Below, piece by piece: positions 14,941-24,296 of a stretch of DNA of 33,114 nt (its first letter is position 1; each line of letters opens with the position of its first letter). Position numbers and translations under genes: made by a program. Source of the stretch: Veillonellaceae bacterium (GTDB lineage: Bacteria > Bacillota_C > Negativicutes > UBA1444); contig JAAZNU010000010.1 in NCBI GenBank assembly GCA_012798135.1, positions 1-33,114 on the forward strand, given 5' to 3'. The notes below the pieces were generated by a model. It was not told the origin of the DNA. It saw nothing but the letters and a program-made list of their open reading frames with translations, and searched no databases.

Positions 14941-15396
14941 CTATTGCGCGGACGCCTTCAGCTGAATAGCTTCCTGGCTGGTCAAAATCCGGTCGATATT
15001 AAGCAGAATTACGAGCCGGTCCTCCATTTTGCCGATACCCTCGATGTACTGGGCTTCGAGAATGAAAGTCGGCGGCGGCGGATCGATCGAAGCGCCCGGC
15101 ATCTGAACGACTTCGTTGACGGCATCGACAATGATGCCCACAGTTTGTCCGCCGATATCGATGATCATAATCCGCGTATCGTCTTCGGGCGGCTTTGCCA
15201 CCAATCCGAACCGCTTGCGCAGATCCACGACCGGGATAACCCGTCCGCGCAGGTTGATAATTCCTTCCATAAACTCCGGGGTCTGGGGAAGTTTGGTGAC
15301 CGGCACCATTCGGTTGATTTCCTGAACTTTCTGGATTGGCAGACCATAATCCTCGTTGGCAAGCTTAAAAATGACCAGTTGAACATCTTGCGCCAC
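14941..15396 (-). CDS. cheW: Chemotaxis coupling protein CheW
   Basis: A 151-residue CheW-fold scaffold that links the kinase CheA to chemoreceptors. The protein is a single CheW domain: LVIFKLANEDYGLPIQKVQEI at the start, then TPEFMEGIINLRGRVIPVVDL (the classic NLRG core) and the GIGKMEDRLVILLNIDRIL end. Length is normal. No cheA, methyl-accepting protein or other che gene is in the window, so it may be an extra coupling protein dedicated to the adjoining REC-GGDEF output. The GTG start follows AAAGGGGAG by seven bases. It lies 61 bases after hinT. Confidence 0.93.
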   Translation of the reverse strand: MAQDVQLVIFKLANEDYGLPIQKVQEINRMVPVTKLPQTPEFMEGIINLRGRVIPVVDLRKRFGLVAKPPEDDTRIMIIDIGGQTVGIIVDAVNEVVQMPGASIDPPPPTFILEAQYIEGIGKMEDRLVILLNIDRILTSQEAIQLKASAQ

Positions 15397-15457
15397 AGTG
15401 GAACTCCCCTTTCTTATCCTTTGCTGGCTGTCGCCAAAATCGCCGCTTGTTGCCGGA

Positions 15458-15805
15458 TCAGCCCGGCGGCCATTCCATAAACCGGCCGCCCAACAAGTGC
15501 CAGTGCAGATGCATGACCGTCTGCCCGCCGTCCTTGCCGGTATTCATGACCACCCGGAACCCGGATTCGGCAATTCCCAACTTAGCGGCAATTTTGGGCA
15601 GCGTCAACAGCGCGTGTCCCAACAAGGCACTGTCTGCCGTTTCCGCCACCGCGACGCTGTCCAGGTGCTTGCGCGGAATAACCAGCACATGAACCGGCGC
15701 CATGGGATTGATGTCCGGAAATGCGACCAAAAATTCATCTTCGTAGACAAATTTTGCTGGAATGGCTCCGGACGCAATCTTGCAAAAGATACAGTCTTCC
15801 GACAT
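15458..15805 (-). CDS. hinT: HIT-family nucleotide-binding hydrolase
   Basis: A 115-residue histidine-triad protein of the HinT branch, which hydrolyses adenosine phosphoramidates and related nucleotide conjugates in the cytosol. The triad is HLHWHLLGGR near residues 98-107. The N-terminal CIFCKIASGAIP and the FPDINPMAPVHVLVIPRKH block are family hallmarks. Length is normal. It begins after the mtaB terminator, so it probably opens the hinT-cheW-REC/GGDEF unit. Firmicutes often place a HIT gene after mtaB, so the position is conventional even though the role with cheW is not obvious. Confidence 0.93.
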   Translation of the reverse strand: MSEDCIFCKIASGAIPAKFVYEDEFLVAFPDINPMAPVHVLVIPRKHLDSVAVAETADSALLGHALLTLPKIAAKLGIAESGFRVVMNTGKDGGQTVMHLHWHLLGGRFMEWPPG

Positions 15806-15856
15806 GGATTCGCCTTCCCTCCTGGCAGCAGACCCAAAGTAGACGCCCGCTCCCCT

Positions 15857-15886
15857 AACATTCTTTAGCTATGAAAGTTCTGTCAA
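15857..15886 (-). promoter_or_regulatory. Candidate hinT promoter
   Basis: A perfect TTGACA (15886-15881) lies between the mtaB terminator and hinT. The best -10 match at 17-18 bases (AATGTT/GAATGT) is weak. It fits the idea of a new transcription unit here. Confidence 0.35.
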
Positions 15887-15913
15887 GAAGCGGCAAATTC
15901 CTGCTAATCGTAT

Positions 15914-15942
15914 AAAAAAAGCCGGCTATTCCGCAAGTCGGC
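15914..15942 (-). terminator. Terminator overlapping the mtaB stop
   Basis: On the minus strand, GCCG with a CT/AG extension pairs with CGGC over a short loop, followed by seven T residues. The hairpin overlaps the last codons and stop (15928-15926) of mtaB. It marks the end of the heat-shock operon. Confidence 0.75.
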
Positions 15943-17230
15943 CCCGAAATCCGTCAGCCGTCACCTGTTCCAGCACTACATCGATCAGCGAATTCTCTAA
16001 TACCGGCGCAACTCCACCGCCAAAAAAAAGTGCACGCTGGTAATTCGGCGTCAATCCTTCCGCCCGGCCTCGTTCTCCCTTTTCCACCAATACCGGCATT
16101 ATCCGGCCGACGAACCGCTGCCGGAATCGCTCGCCGCTACGCTCGCCGACCGCCAGCAATTCGGCCACCCGCTGTTTTTTCTCCGGATCGTCCACCTGTT
16201 CGGCGAAGCTGGCCGCTGGGGTACCGGTACGCCGGGAGTAGGGAAATACATGGATTTTCGCGAACTTCATCTTCTTAGCGAAGGCCAGCGTCTCGGCAAA
16301 CAACTCTGGGGTTTCGCCGGGAAACCCGACAATAATATCGGTCGTCACGGCCAGATCCGGCACCCGGCTGCGCAGAAATTCCAGCAAACGGGCATAGTCA
16401 CCCGTCGTGTAGGGGCGGTGCATGGCGGCGAGAATCCGGTCAGCACCGGCTTGCAACGGCAGATGAAGATGCGGGCACAGGCGCGGCTCTTCAGCCATGA
16501 TATTGATCAGGTCCGTCGAAACTTCCAGCGATTCGGTGGAGCTGAGCCGAACGCGGGCGATGCGGGGCTCAGCTAAAACCGTCCGCACAGCGTCCGCCAA
16601 ACTGGCTTGCCCGGTTTCCCGGCCATAGGCGCCGAGGTTGATGCCGGTCAGCACGATTTCCCGGAAGCCCGCCGCCGCCAGATTTCGGGTTTCCCGGGCG
16701 ATACTGGCCAGGGAACGGGAACGCAGATGTCCCCGGGCGTATGGGATGATGCAATAGGTGCAATAATTATCGCAACCGTCCTGGATCTTCAAGAACGCCC
16801 GGGTCCGTCCCGGCGCTCCGGCCAGCGGAATATCCTCGAACTCGCGTTCCGTCATGATGTCGCCGACGGCCAGCACCGGTCCATTCTGGCGACGAGCGGT
16901 CTCGACCAGTTCCACGATCCGGTGGCGGTCGCCGGTGCCGATGACGACATCCACTCCTTCGATCGCCGCGGCGTCTGCCGGGGCAATCTGAGCAAAGCAG
17001 CCGGTGACGGCAACGACGGCCATCGGATTGAGCCGTGCGGCCCGCCGCACCATCTGGCGCGATTTCCGTTCGCCCAGATGCGTAACGGAGCAGGTGTTCA
17101 CCACATATACATCCGCCTGTTCCTCCGGCTCGACCACCGTGTAACCCTGTTGCCGGAACAGGCCGGCCATCGCTTCGGTTTCCGTCTGATTTACTTTGCA
17201 GCCCAATGTGATAAAAGCGACCCTGGCCAT
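15926..17230 (-). CDS. mtaB: tRNA t6A37 methylthiotransferase MtaB
   Basis: A 434-residue radical-SAM enzyme that adds the methylthio group to t6A at position 37 of ANN-decoding tRNAs. The N-terminal domain has TLGCKVNQTE, NTCSVT and VTGCFAQ, whose three Cys bind one iron-sulfur cluster. The radical-SAM cluster motif CDNYCTYC is at about 147-154. A TRAM-like domain (about 370-430) ends the protein. The KVNQ signature favours MtaB over MiaB or RimO. The ATG at 17230 shares its A with the rsmE stop (TAATG), which means tight coupling. The longer upstream frame to 17413 lies inside rsmE and is not used. Confidence 0.94.
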   Translation of the reverse strand: MARVAFITLGCKVNQTETEAMAGLFRQQGYTVVEPEEQADVYVVNTCSVTHLGERKSRQMVRRAARLNPMAVVAVTGCFAQIAPADAAAIEGVDVVIGTGDRHRIVELVETARRQNGPVLAVGDIMTEREFEDIPLAGAPGRTRAFLKIQDGCDNYCTYCIIPYARGHLRSRSLASIARETRNLAAAGFREIVLTGINLGAYGRETGQASLADAVRTVLAEPRIARVRLSSTESLEVSTDLINIMAEEPRLCPHLHLPLQAGADRILAAMHRPYTTGDYARLLEFLRSRVPDLAVTTDIIVGFPGETPELFAETLAFAKKMKFAKIHVFPYSRRTGTPAASFAEQVDDPEKKQRVAELLAVGERSGERFRQRFVGRIMPVLVEKGERGRAEGLTPNYQRALFFGGGVAPVLENSLIDVVLEQVTADGFRGRLAE

Positions 17231-17964
17231 TACATTCCTCCCAAATCGCCGCAGTCGTACATAATGGCCGACAAAGCAGCCAGTCCCGCCGTTTCCGTAC
17301 GCAGAATCCGCGGGCCCAGACCGGCGGTACGCGCCCCCCGGCTCCGGCAATACTCCACTTCCGATTCGGCCAGGCCGCCTTCCGGCCCGATAATCAAAAC
17401 CCAGGAGCCGCAAAAATCTCCCGACAAAATCGATCGCAATCCTTCCCGGCCCGGCCCCTCATAAAGGGTCAGAACCCGCGTGTCCGCCGGAACCCGATCG
17501 AACAGCGATGACAATGTAACAAACGGTCCCACCTCGGGGATAACGCCGCGGCCACACTGTTGCGCGGCTTCCTGCGCGATCTTTTGCCAGCGGCGAAGTT
17601 TGTCGGCCTGTTTGGCCGGATCATAGTGAACTACGCAGTTGGCGGCCTGCAACGGAAACAGGCCCTTCACGCCCAATTCGACGGCCTTTTGGACAATGAA
17701 GTCCATTTTGTCGCTTTTGGGCAGGGCCTGCGCCAACCAGACGTCCACCGGCGGCTCGGTGGAATCGATGATTTTCTTGAGGGCCAGCGTCACCGTGTCG
17801 CCGGTCATCCGGACGATTTCCGCCTCGCCGCAACGTCCGTCCTGACCGGCCACGCCGAGCGCATCACCGACCGCCATCCGCAGGGAAAAGCCAATATGCC
17901 GGGCGGATTCACCCTTCACATCCATGAAGTCGGCCAATGGCCCGGAAACAAAAATTCGTCGCAT
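17230..17964 (-). CDS. rsmE: 16S rRNA m3U1498 methyltransferase
   Basis: A 244-residue SPOUT-class methyltransferase that modifies U1498 of 16S rRNA. An N-terminal PUA-like domain starts with RRIFV and contains HIGFSLRM. The C-terminal trefoil knot has the SAM-binding signatures LIIGPEGGLAESE and ILRTETAGLAAL. Length is normal. The ATG at 17964 lies two bases after the prmA stop, with its GGAG inside prmA; the longer frame to 18003 overlaps prmA. The gene keeps the standard Firmicutes position between prmA and mtaB. Confidence 0.95.
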   Translation of the reverse strand: MRRIFVSGPLADFMDVKGESARHIGFSLRMAVGDALGVAGQDGRCGEAEIVRMTGDTVTLALKKIIDSTEPPVDVWLAQALPKSDKMDFIVQKAVELGVKGLFPLQAANCVVHYDPAKQADKLRRWQKIAQEAAQQCGRGVIPEVGPFVTLSSLFDRVPADTRVLTLYEGPGREGLRSILSGDFCGSWVLIIGPEGGLAESEVEYCRSRGARTAGLGPRILRTETAGLAALSAIMYDCGDLGGM

Positions 17965-17966
17965 CG

Positions 17967-18911
17967 TCAGTCCAGGCTCCGGCAGGCGACGACCGCCGCC
18001 CATTCGCCGGCCTCCGTCACCCGTGTCACCGTCAGTCCCTGCCGGGACAGCTCGTCGGTCACATCCGGCAAGCGTTCCTTGATGATGCCGCTGCCGAGGA
18101 AACAGCCGGACGAAGTCAGGTGCTCCGGAAGCGTCGGCGCCAATTGCAGAATCAGGTCCGCAATCAGATTGGCCACGATCACATCCGCCTGGCCGGATAT
18201 TCCGGCAAGCAGATCGCCCTGGGAAACCTTCACGGTATCCGCCACCTGGTTGACGGCGACATTTTGCCGGGCTATCTCCGTCGCCTTGGCGTCATATTCG
18301 ATGGCCCGAACCTGGACCGCCCCCAGCTTCGCCGCCGCAATCGACAGAATTCCCGATCCGGCGCCGACATCGAATACGGTCATGCCGGGTTTCACCATCA
18401 TCTCCAGGCTTTCGAGACAAAGGATGGTCGTGCCGTGGGTGCCGGTACCGAAAGCCATGCCCGGGTCGAGCGCCAGCACAATGTCACCAGGCTGGGCGTC
18501 ATAATCCTCCCAGGATGGCTTGACCACAAACCGCTCACCAATCCGGGCCGTATGAAAATATTGCTTCCAGGAATCGGCCCACTCCGTCTCCCGTACTTCC
18601 CGCCAGTGAATGGTTCCCCGGCCTTTGTCGAGGGAATGCCCGGCCAGTTCGTCGATCCGGGTGGACAGGGCGCGCAGTTTTCCCGGCAGTTGGTCGTCGG
18701 CGGGCAGATAGGCCACGACGGTGACATAATCGACCGCTGGTTCGTCCGGAAAGATGCAGTCGGTCCAGTTACCGGAAAGTCGGTAGGATTGAATCAGATC
18801 AGGGTCCTCGATCACCACGCCGCCGGCTCCCAGTTCATGGAAGACGGCCGCTACCGCCTCCGTCGCCTCCTGCGTCGTATAGATGCTGATCTCCGCCCAT
18901 TTGTCATTCAT
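17967..18911 (-). CDS. prmA: Ribosomal protein L11 methyltransferase
   Basis: A 314-residue SAM-dependent enzyme that methylates lysines of ribosomal protein L11. An N-terminal substrate-binding domain (about 1-70, WAEISIYTTQEATEAV) precedes the Rossmann methyltransferase domain. The latter has DPGMAFGTGTH, motif I DVGAGSGILSIAAAKLGA and VANLIADLI. Length is normal. The ATG at 18911 follows GGGAGG by about seven bases. It follows dnaJ after 32 bases, the usual operon order. Confidence 0.95.
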   Translation of the reverse strand: MNDKWAEISIYTTQEATEAVAAVFHELGAGGVVIEDPDLIQSYRLSGNWTDCIFPDEPAVDYVTVVAYLPADDQLPGKLRALSTRIDELAGHSLDKGRGTIHWREVRETEWADSWKQYFHTARIGERFVVKPSWEDYDAQPGDIVLALDPGMAFGTGTHGTTILCLESLEMMVKPGMTVFDVGAGSGILSIAAAKLGAVQVRAIEYDAKATEIARQNVAVNQVADTVKVSQGDLLAGISGQADVIVANLIADLILQLAPTLPEHLTSSGCFLGSGIIKERLPDVTDELSRQGLTVTRVTEAGEWAAVVACRSLD

Positions 18912-18943
18912 GGTCGCACCTCCCGGCATTTTTCCCTGTCTGT

Positions 18944-20080
18944 TCAGGACCCGCTCAACGCATCCTTGACTTTTTTTACGAAACTGCTGCCGGACGCTTT
19001 AATCGTTTCGCCGCCCTGTTTCGCAAACTCAAGCAATAGCTGACGTTGTTTGTCGGTCAGTTTTTTCGGCGTAACCACCGTCAACCGGACCTTGAGATCG
19101 CCTTTACCATGGCCGCGCAAATGAGGAATCCCCTTGTCGCGGAGCGTCAGCACCGTGCCGGATTGCGTTCCGACCGGGATTTCCAGTTTGGCCATTCCGT
19201 CGAGCGTCGGCACTTCCACTTCGTCGCCCAACGCCGCCTGGGGGAAACTGATGGACAAATCGTACAGCAGATCGTCGCCGTCCCGGCCAAACGTCCGGTG
19301 GCGCTTGACCGAAATATACACGTAGAGGTCACCCGGCGGCCCGCCGCGCGTTCCGGCCTCGCCGCCCTGGGAAATACGGAGACGCAACCCGTTGTCGGCG
19401 CCCGGCGGAATCGTGACCTGAATCCGGCGGGTTTTGCGCACTTTTCCCCGTCCCCGGCATTCGCCGCAGGGGGTGTGCACTATTTTGCCTTCGCCGCGGC
19501 AACGGCTGCAGGTCGTGACATTGACCATCCGGCCGAACGGTGTGTTTTGCGCTACTTGCGTCTGCCCCGTCCCACCGCACTGCGGGCAGGTTTCGGGGTG
19601 GGTTCCCGCCGCCGCGCCCGTGCCCTGGCAAGCCGGGCAATCTTCCGTCCGCGGCACTTCGATCTCCTGCGTGACGCCGGCCGCCGCCTGCTCCAGCGTA
19701 ATATCCATATCGTAACGGAGGTCGGCGCCCCGTTCCGGCCCCTGACGGCGCGCACCGCCGCCGAAACCGCCAAACCCGCCGCCGCCGAAAAACATGTCGA
19801 AGATATCGTTGATTCCGCCGCCGCCGAAGCCGGAAGCTCCCGCCGCGCCGTCAAAAGCGGCGTGCCCGAACTGATCGTACTTGGCCCGGTTTTCCTGACT
19901 GGACAGAACCTCATACGCCTCGTTGATTTCCTTGAACTTGGCTTCGGCTGCTTTCGGGTCGTCCCGGTTTACATCCGGATGATACTTGCGCGCCAGTTTG
20001 CGGAATGCCTTTTTGATTTCGTCTTCGGACGCGGTCCGGGGAACGCCGAGCACCTCATAGTAATCTTGCTTGTCCGCCAC
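18944..20080 (-). CDS. dnaJ: Chaperone DnaJ (Hsp40)
   Basis: The 378-residue co-chaperone stimulates DnaK ATPase and presents unfolded clients. It has a J domain (1-70) with HPD at 34-36, a Gly/Phe-rich linker (about 75-110) and four CxxCxGxG zinc repeats (about 146-220). The C-terminal client-binding domains follow, so it is a full type I DnaJ. The start is GTG at 20080; its ribosome binding site (GGTGA/GAGTT) is weaker than those of the neighbours. It lies 65 bases after dnaK. Confidence 0.97.
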   Translation of the reverse strand: MADKQDYYEVLGVPRTASEDEIKKAFRKLARKYHPDVNRDDPKAAEAKFKEINEAYEVLSSQENRAKYDQFGHAAFDGAAGASGFGGGGINDIFDMFFGGGGFGGFGGGARRQGPERGADLRYDMDITLEQAAAGVTQEIEVPRTEDCPACQGTGAAAGTHPETCPQCGGTGQTQVAQNTPFGRMVNVTTCSRCRGEGKIVHTPCGECRGRGKVRKTRRIQVTIPPGADNGLRLRISQGGEAGTRGGPPGDLYVYISVKRHRTFGRDGDDLLYDLSISFPQAALGDEVEVPTLDGMAKLEIPVGTQSGTVLTLRDKGIPHLRGHGKGDLKVRLTVVTPKKLTDKQRQLLLEFAKQGGETIKASGSSFVKKVKDALSGS

Positions 20081-20145
20081 TTCTTCACCAACTCACATCG
20101 GCTGCCGGGTAAACCGGCAGCCGAATTATTTCGTTTACGCTATTT

Positions 20146-22002
20146 CTATTTTTTCTCGTCGTCCACGACTTTGTATTCGGCATCGACGACCTTTTCATCC
20201 GCTTTGGCCCCGCCGGCCGCACCACCCGGCGCCGCCTGGCCCGGTGCGCCTTCTTGCGGTCCCGCCTGTTGGTACACGGCGGAAGTCATTTCATACAAAG
20301 GTTTGGACAAGGCTTCGGTGTCGGCCTTGATTTTCTCGATATCGCCGCCCTTGAGGGTTTCCTTCAGCACGCCAATCGCTGCCTGCACCTTGTCGACCAT
20401 CGCCTTGTCGGCTTTGCCCTCGAAATCTTTGATCGTCTTTTCCGCCTGATAAATCAGAGAATCGGCATTGTTGCGGACTTCGACTTCTTCCCGGCGTTTC
20501 TTGTCCTCGGCCGCATTGGCTTCGGCCTCTTTCACCATTCGCTCGACTTCGTCCTTGGAGAGACCGCCGCCCTGCGAGGCCGAGGTGATTGTGATCTTTT
20601 GCTCCTTGCCGGTGCCGAGGTCCTTGGCGCTGACGTGAACGATGCCGTTGGCGTCGATGTCGAAAGTGACCTCGATTTTTGGCACGCCGCGCGGCGCCGG
20701 CGCGATGCCGGAAAGTTCGAACCGGCCCAGAGTCTTGTTATAGGCGGCCATTTCCCGTTCGCCCTGCAACACATGCACATCCACGGACGGCTGGTTGTCC
20801 GACGCGGTGGAAAAGACTTGGCTCTTGGCGGTGGGGATGGTCGTGTTGCGTTCGATAATCTTGGTGAAAACGCCGCCCAGCGTCTCGATGCCGAGCGATA
20901 GCGGAGTTACGTCGAGGAGCAGGACATCCTTGACTTCGCCGGCCAACACGCCGGCCTGGATGGCAGCGCCCACAGCCACGCACTCGTCGGGGTTGACGCC
21001 TTTGTGCGCTTCTTTCCCGAAGTATTTCTTAATGGCTTCCTGCACCGCCGGTATGCGGGTCGATCCGCCGACCAGAATGATTTTGTCGATATCCTTCGGG
21101 GTCAGGCCGGCATCGTTCATCGCCTGCCGGGTCGGTCCCATGGTGGACTCGACCAGATCGATGGTCAGTTCCTCGAATTTCGCCCGGGTCAGATTCGTGT
21201 CCAGATGCTTGGGCCCGCTGGCGTCGGCCGTGATGAACGGCAGGTTGATATTGGTGGTCATCAGGGAAGAAAGCTCGATTTTCGCCTTTTCCGCCGCTTC
21301 CTTCAACCGTTGCATCGCCATCTTGTCGTTGGACAGGTCAATGCCGGAATCCTTTTTGAACTCGCTGACCAGCCATTTCATGACCCGCTCGTCGAAATCA
21401 TCGCCGCCCAGGCGGCCGTTGCCGCTGGTCGACTTGACTTCGAACACGCCGTCGCCCAGTTCGAGGATGGATACGTCGAACGTGCCGCCACCCAGGTCGA
21501 AAACCAGAATGGTATGGTCGTCGCCCTTGTCGATGCCGTAGGCCAACGAAGCCGCCGTCGGTTCATTGATGATCCGCAGGACTTCCATGCCGGCGATGGT
21601 GCCGGCATCCTTGGTCGCCTGCCGTTGGCTGTCGCTGAAATACGCCGGCACGGTAATGACGGCCTGGGTGATTTTTTCGCCCAGATAGGCCTCGGCATCC
21701 GTTTTCAGTTTTTGCAGGATCATCGCCGAAATTTCCTGCGGCGAATATTTTTTATCGTCGATGTTGACGGTATAATTGCTGCCCATTTCCCGTTTGATCG
21801 AGCTGATGGTGCGGTCGGCGTTGGAGATGGCCTGACGTTTCGCCACCTGGCCGACCAACCGTTCACCGGTCTTGGAAAAACCCACAACCGACGGCGTCAG
21901 GCGGCTGCCTTCCGCGTTGGCGATTACTACCGGTTCGCCGCCCTCCATCACCGCCACTACCGAGTTGGTTGTTCCGAGGTCGATCCCAATTACTTTTGCC
22001 AT
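20146..22002 (-). CDS. dnaK: Chaperone DnaK (Hsp70)
   Basis: The 618-residue ATP-driven chaperone has the nucleotide-binding domain at about 1-360. [13 protein letters not shown] is its phosphate-1 loop, with [10 protein letters not shown] and [10 protein letters not shown] further on. The linker [15 protein letters not shown] leads to the substrate-binding domain, then the helical lid and an acidic tail [12 protein letters not shown]. Length is normal. The ATG has GGAGGAACGA upstream. It works with DnaJ and GrpE encoded on either side and is under the HrcA/CIRCE promoter at the head of the operon. Confidence 0.98.
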   Translation of the reverse strand: MAKVIGIDLGTTNSVVAVMEGGEPVVIANAEGSRLTPSVVGFSKTGERLVGQVAKRQAISNADRTISSIKREMGSNYTVNIDDKKYSPQEISAMILQKLKTDAEAYLGEKITQAVITVPAYFSDSQRQATKDAGTIAGMEVLRIINEPTAASLAYGIDKGDDHTILVFDLGGGTFDVSILELGDGVFEVKSTSGNGRLGGDDFDERVMKWLVSEFKKDSGIDLSNDKMAMQRLKEAAEKAKIELSSLMTTNINLPFITADASGPKHLDTNLTRAKFEELTIDLVESTMGPTRQAMNDAGLTPKDIDKIILVGGSTRIPAVQEAIKKYFGKEAHKGVNPDECVAVGAAIQAGVLAGEVKDVLLLDVTPLSLGIETLGGVFTKIIERNTTIPTAKSQVFSTASDNQPSVDVHVLQGEREMAAYNKTLGRFELSGIAPAPRGVPKIEVTFDIDANGIVHVSAKDLGTGKEQKITITSASQGGGLSKDEVERMVKEAEANAAEDKKRREEVEVRNNADSLIYQAEKTIKDFEGKADKAMVDKVQAAIGVLKETLKGGDIEKIKADTEALSKPLYEMTSAVYQQAGPQEGAPGQAAPGGAAGGAKADEKVVDAEYKVVDDEKK

Positions 22003-22084
22003 ATTCGTTCCTCCTTCAATGGCCGCCGGCCCCGCCGCGCGGCTTCTGTCGACTGTTTCTTATCATTTCGCCGGTTACCCGGTG

Positions 22085-22672
22085 TTATTTCCCGGCCACT
22101 TTCACCAGGGCGGGGCGAATCACCTTGCCGCCCACGGCATATCCCTTCTGCAGTTCCGCCACGACCGTTCCTTCCGGCTGGTCGGACTCGGCGTCCTTGA
22201 GAATCGCCTCATGCCGGTTCGGATCGAACAGGGAGCCGACTGCGTCCACCGTCGTGATTCCCTGCTTTTCCAGCACTCCGTACAATTGACGGAAAATCAT
22301 CTCCACCCCGGCGCCGAATCCGGATGGATCGTCCGTGGGCCGGCTGCTCAGCGCCCGCTCGAAGTTATCGATGACTGGCAGCAGTTCCTTAATCAGATTC
22401 TGCGTGACGAAAGCGCTCAATTCGCTTTGTTCCTGGCGGGTCCGCCGCCGGTAATTGTCAAAATCGGCCTGCAGCCGCAGAATCCGGTCCATCAGTTCCG
22501 CCCGTACAGTCTCCGCCGTTTCGGCCGGCGGCGTTGCGGCAGTTTCAGTCGGCGCCGCTTCCGTTGACGTTTCGGCGTCCACAGCCTCCGGCATGATTTC
22601 CGGGTTTATGTTTTCCTGGGGCCTATTTTCCGGTCTCCCGCCGCTGGAATCGGTCTGTTGTTTATTTGTCAT
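22085..22672 (-). CDS. grpE: Nucleotide exchange factor GrpE
   Basis: The 195-residue co-chaperone releases ADP from DnaK. A low-complexity Thr/Glu/Ala-rich N-terminus (about 1-55) precedes a long dimerising coiled coil (about 55-100, LQADFDNYRRRTRQE). The beta domain ends with GYAVGGKVIRPALVKVAGK, the standard GrpE signature. It starts 24 bases after the chaperonin gene and 82 bases before dnaK. GGAGG is upstream of the ATG. Confidence 0.96.
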   Translation of the reverse strand: MTNKQQTDSSGGRPENRPQENINPEIMPEAVDAETSTEAAPTETAATPPAETAETVRAELMDRILRLQADFDNYRRRTRQEQSELSAFVTQNLIKELLPVIDNFERALSSRPTDDPSGFGAGVEMIFRQLYGVLEKQGITTVDAVGSLFDPNRHEAILKDAESDQPEGTVVAELQKGYAVGGKVIRPALVKVAGK

Positions 22673-22696
22673 TTCGTTTCCTCCCCCAATGCCCTT

Positions 22697-24280
22697 CTAA
22701 AAATCCGGTGCGCCGGCGACTTCTCCGCCTGCCGGACGTCCCGCCTGTTCGCCCTCGTCCTTTTTCCGGATAATGGTATCGATCCGCAAAATCGCCGTGG
22801 CCACTTCCCCGGCCGCTTTAAGCGCATGCAGCTTCACCGGTGCCGGATCAATGACTCCCGCCTTGATCATGTCGGCGATTTCCCCCGTCTCGCAGTCGAT
22901 GCCCAGCGAGTCGGTTTTCTTTTCCGTTTGCGCCGCCACGACATTTTCCACTTTTTCCAACGGGTTGTACCCGGCATTCTCGACGATTTGCGCGAGGGGC
23001 CGCTTCAGTGCGTTCACGACGCAATCGAGGCCATACGCCGCCATCCCCTTCAGATTGCCCCGGGATTTTTCAATTGCCCGGGCGATCGCAATCTCCACGG
23101 AACCACCGCCGGCGACATAACCGCCCCGCACTGCCGCCTGCACGCTGGATGCGGCATCCCGGGCAATCCGTTGCCGCTCGCCGACGACTTCCTGCGTCGC
23201 CGCGCCCACCAGGATGGTCGCCGCCGGTTTGCCCCGGCCGCCCATGATCCGGATGTGCTCGAGCTTTTCATCTTCATAAACGGTTTCGGCATGGCCGAGG
23301 ACTTTTTGCAAATCGGTCAGATCTTTTTTCAGTCCAGTCCGTTTGATCATCCGGGCTCCCACATGTTCGGCAACCCGGCGCAGTTCATTGGTCGGCACCC
23401 GCTGCACCACCAGAATCTGGGCGTCCGTCAGAATCTCCTCGGCCTTGGCGTGAACCCCGCGGTCCGTCAGTACCGCCTTCACGCCGAGGTCAACGATTTT
23501 ACGGACGTTAGCCTCAAATTCATCCTGCAGTTCGCGGAACCGGCGAAAGCCGGCTTCGGTTCCCATCGCCTCGTTGTCGAGCTCTTCCGGTTCCAGCGCG
23601 TCATCGATGATCAGAACCGGTGCCTGTTCGACCTTTTCCGGCATCTCCCGGGTCATCCGCTCTTTATCGACAATGACGCCCATAAACACTTCATTTTGGG
23701 CGTTCTCTTCCGCCACGATGATCTCCGAAAGCTTATAATTGGACTCCAAAAGTTTCTCCCGGCCGATCAGCCGCGCCGCCTGGACGACCAGATCCGCGAT
23801 GTCCAAATTCTCGCGGCCGGCGACCATGGCGATATTGGCGAGTTTTCCATCCCTGAGGTCCCGGAAGCTGCGGGCCCGCTTGGTCAATTCCGCCTGGGCC
23901 AGCGTGATACCGGTCCGGATTCCTTCGATCACCCGGGCCACCGGCACGCCGCGCAGCACCTGGGCCACTCCTTCGTTCACCAGCGCGCCGGCCATGATCG
24001 TGGCCGTGGTCGTGCCGTCGCCCACTTCATGCTGCTGGGCCTTGGCAATATTGATTACCATCTTGGCGGCCGGATGATTGACATCCATCTTATCCAGAAT
24101 GGTGACGCCGTCGTTGGTGATGATCACTTCGCCGAACCGGTCGACAAGCATAGTATCCAGTCCCTTGGGGCCGATCGTTCCCTGCACCGCCGCCGCGATC
24201 GCCCGGACCGCCGCCGCATTGGTCATCAGCGCCGCCAGACTTTCGTCGACTTCACTGCCGCCGGCCTGTTTTATATTCAT
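22697..24280 (-). CDS. Group III (archaeal-like) chaperonin in the dnaK operon
   Basis: A 527-residue Cpn60-fold protein of the thermosome-like kind, not GroEL. ATP-site elements are GPKG (37-40), ITNDGVTIL (54-62), GDGTTT (87-92), Asp375 and GGGSVEIAIA (391-400). The region 230-295, with FEANVRKIVDLGVKAVLTDRG, aligns with the helical protrusion that forms the lid of group II chaperonins, so no GroES partner is required. Around Asp375 the spacing (DAASSVQAAVRGGYVAGGG) is GroEL-like, while VEIAIA and the HPAAKM segment are archaeal-like. The charged tail (RKKDEGEQ...) has no GGM repeats. It lies between hrcA and grpE (16 and 24 bases), the context described for bacterial group III chaperonins such as that of Carboxydothermus. 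GGAGG precedes the ATG. Predicted: ATP-driven double-ring folding machine. Confidence 0.93.
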   Translation of the reverse strand: MNIKQAGGSEVDESLAALMTNAAAVRAIAAAVQGTIGPKGLDTMLVDRFGEVIITNDGVTILDKMDVNHPAAKMVINIAKAQQHEVGDGTTTATIMAGALVNEGVAQVLRGVPVARVIEGIRTGITLAQAELTKRARSFRDLRDGKLANIAMVAGRENLDIADLVVQAARLIGREKLLESNYKLSEIIVAEENAQNEVFMGVIVDKERMTREMPEKVEQAPVLIIDDALEPEELDNEAMGTEAGFRRFRELQDEFEANVRKIVDLGVKAVLTDRGVHAKAEEILTDAQILVVQRVPTNELRRVAEHVGARMIKRTGLKKDLTDLQKVLGHAETVYEDEKLEHIRIMGGRGKPAATILVGAATQEVVGERQRIARDAASSVQAAVRGGYVAGGGSVEIAIARAIEKSRGNLKGMAAYGLDCVVNALKRPLAQIVENAGYNPLEKVENVVAAQTEKKTDSLGIDCETGEIADMIKAGVIDPAPVKLHALKAAGEVATAILRIDTIIRKKDEGEQAGRPAGGEVAGAPDF

Positions 24281-24296
24281 GTCCCTGCCTCCGCTT

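Noticed and set aside
22697..24280. Annotation of the chaperonin as GroEL
   Set aside because: The lid-type protrusion region, the HPAAKM block, the absence of a GGM tail and the lack of a groES neighbour do not fit GroEL.
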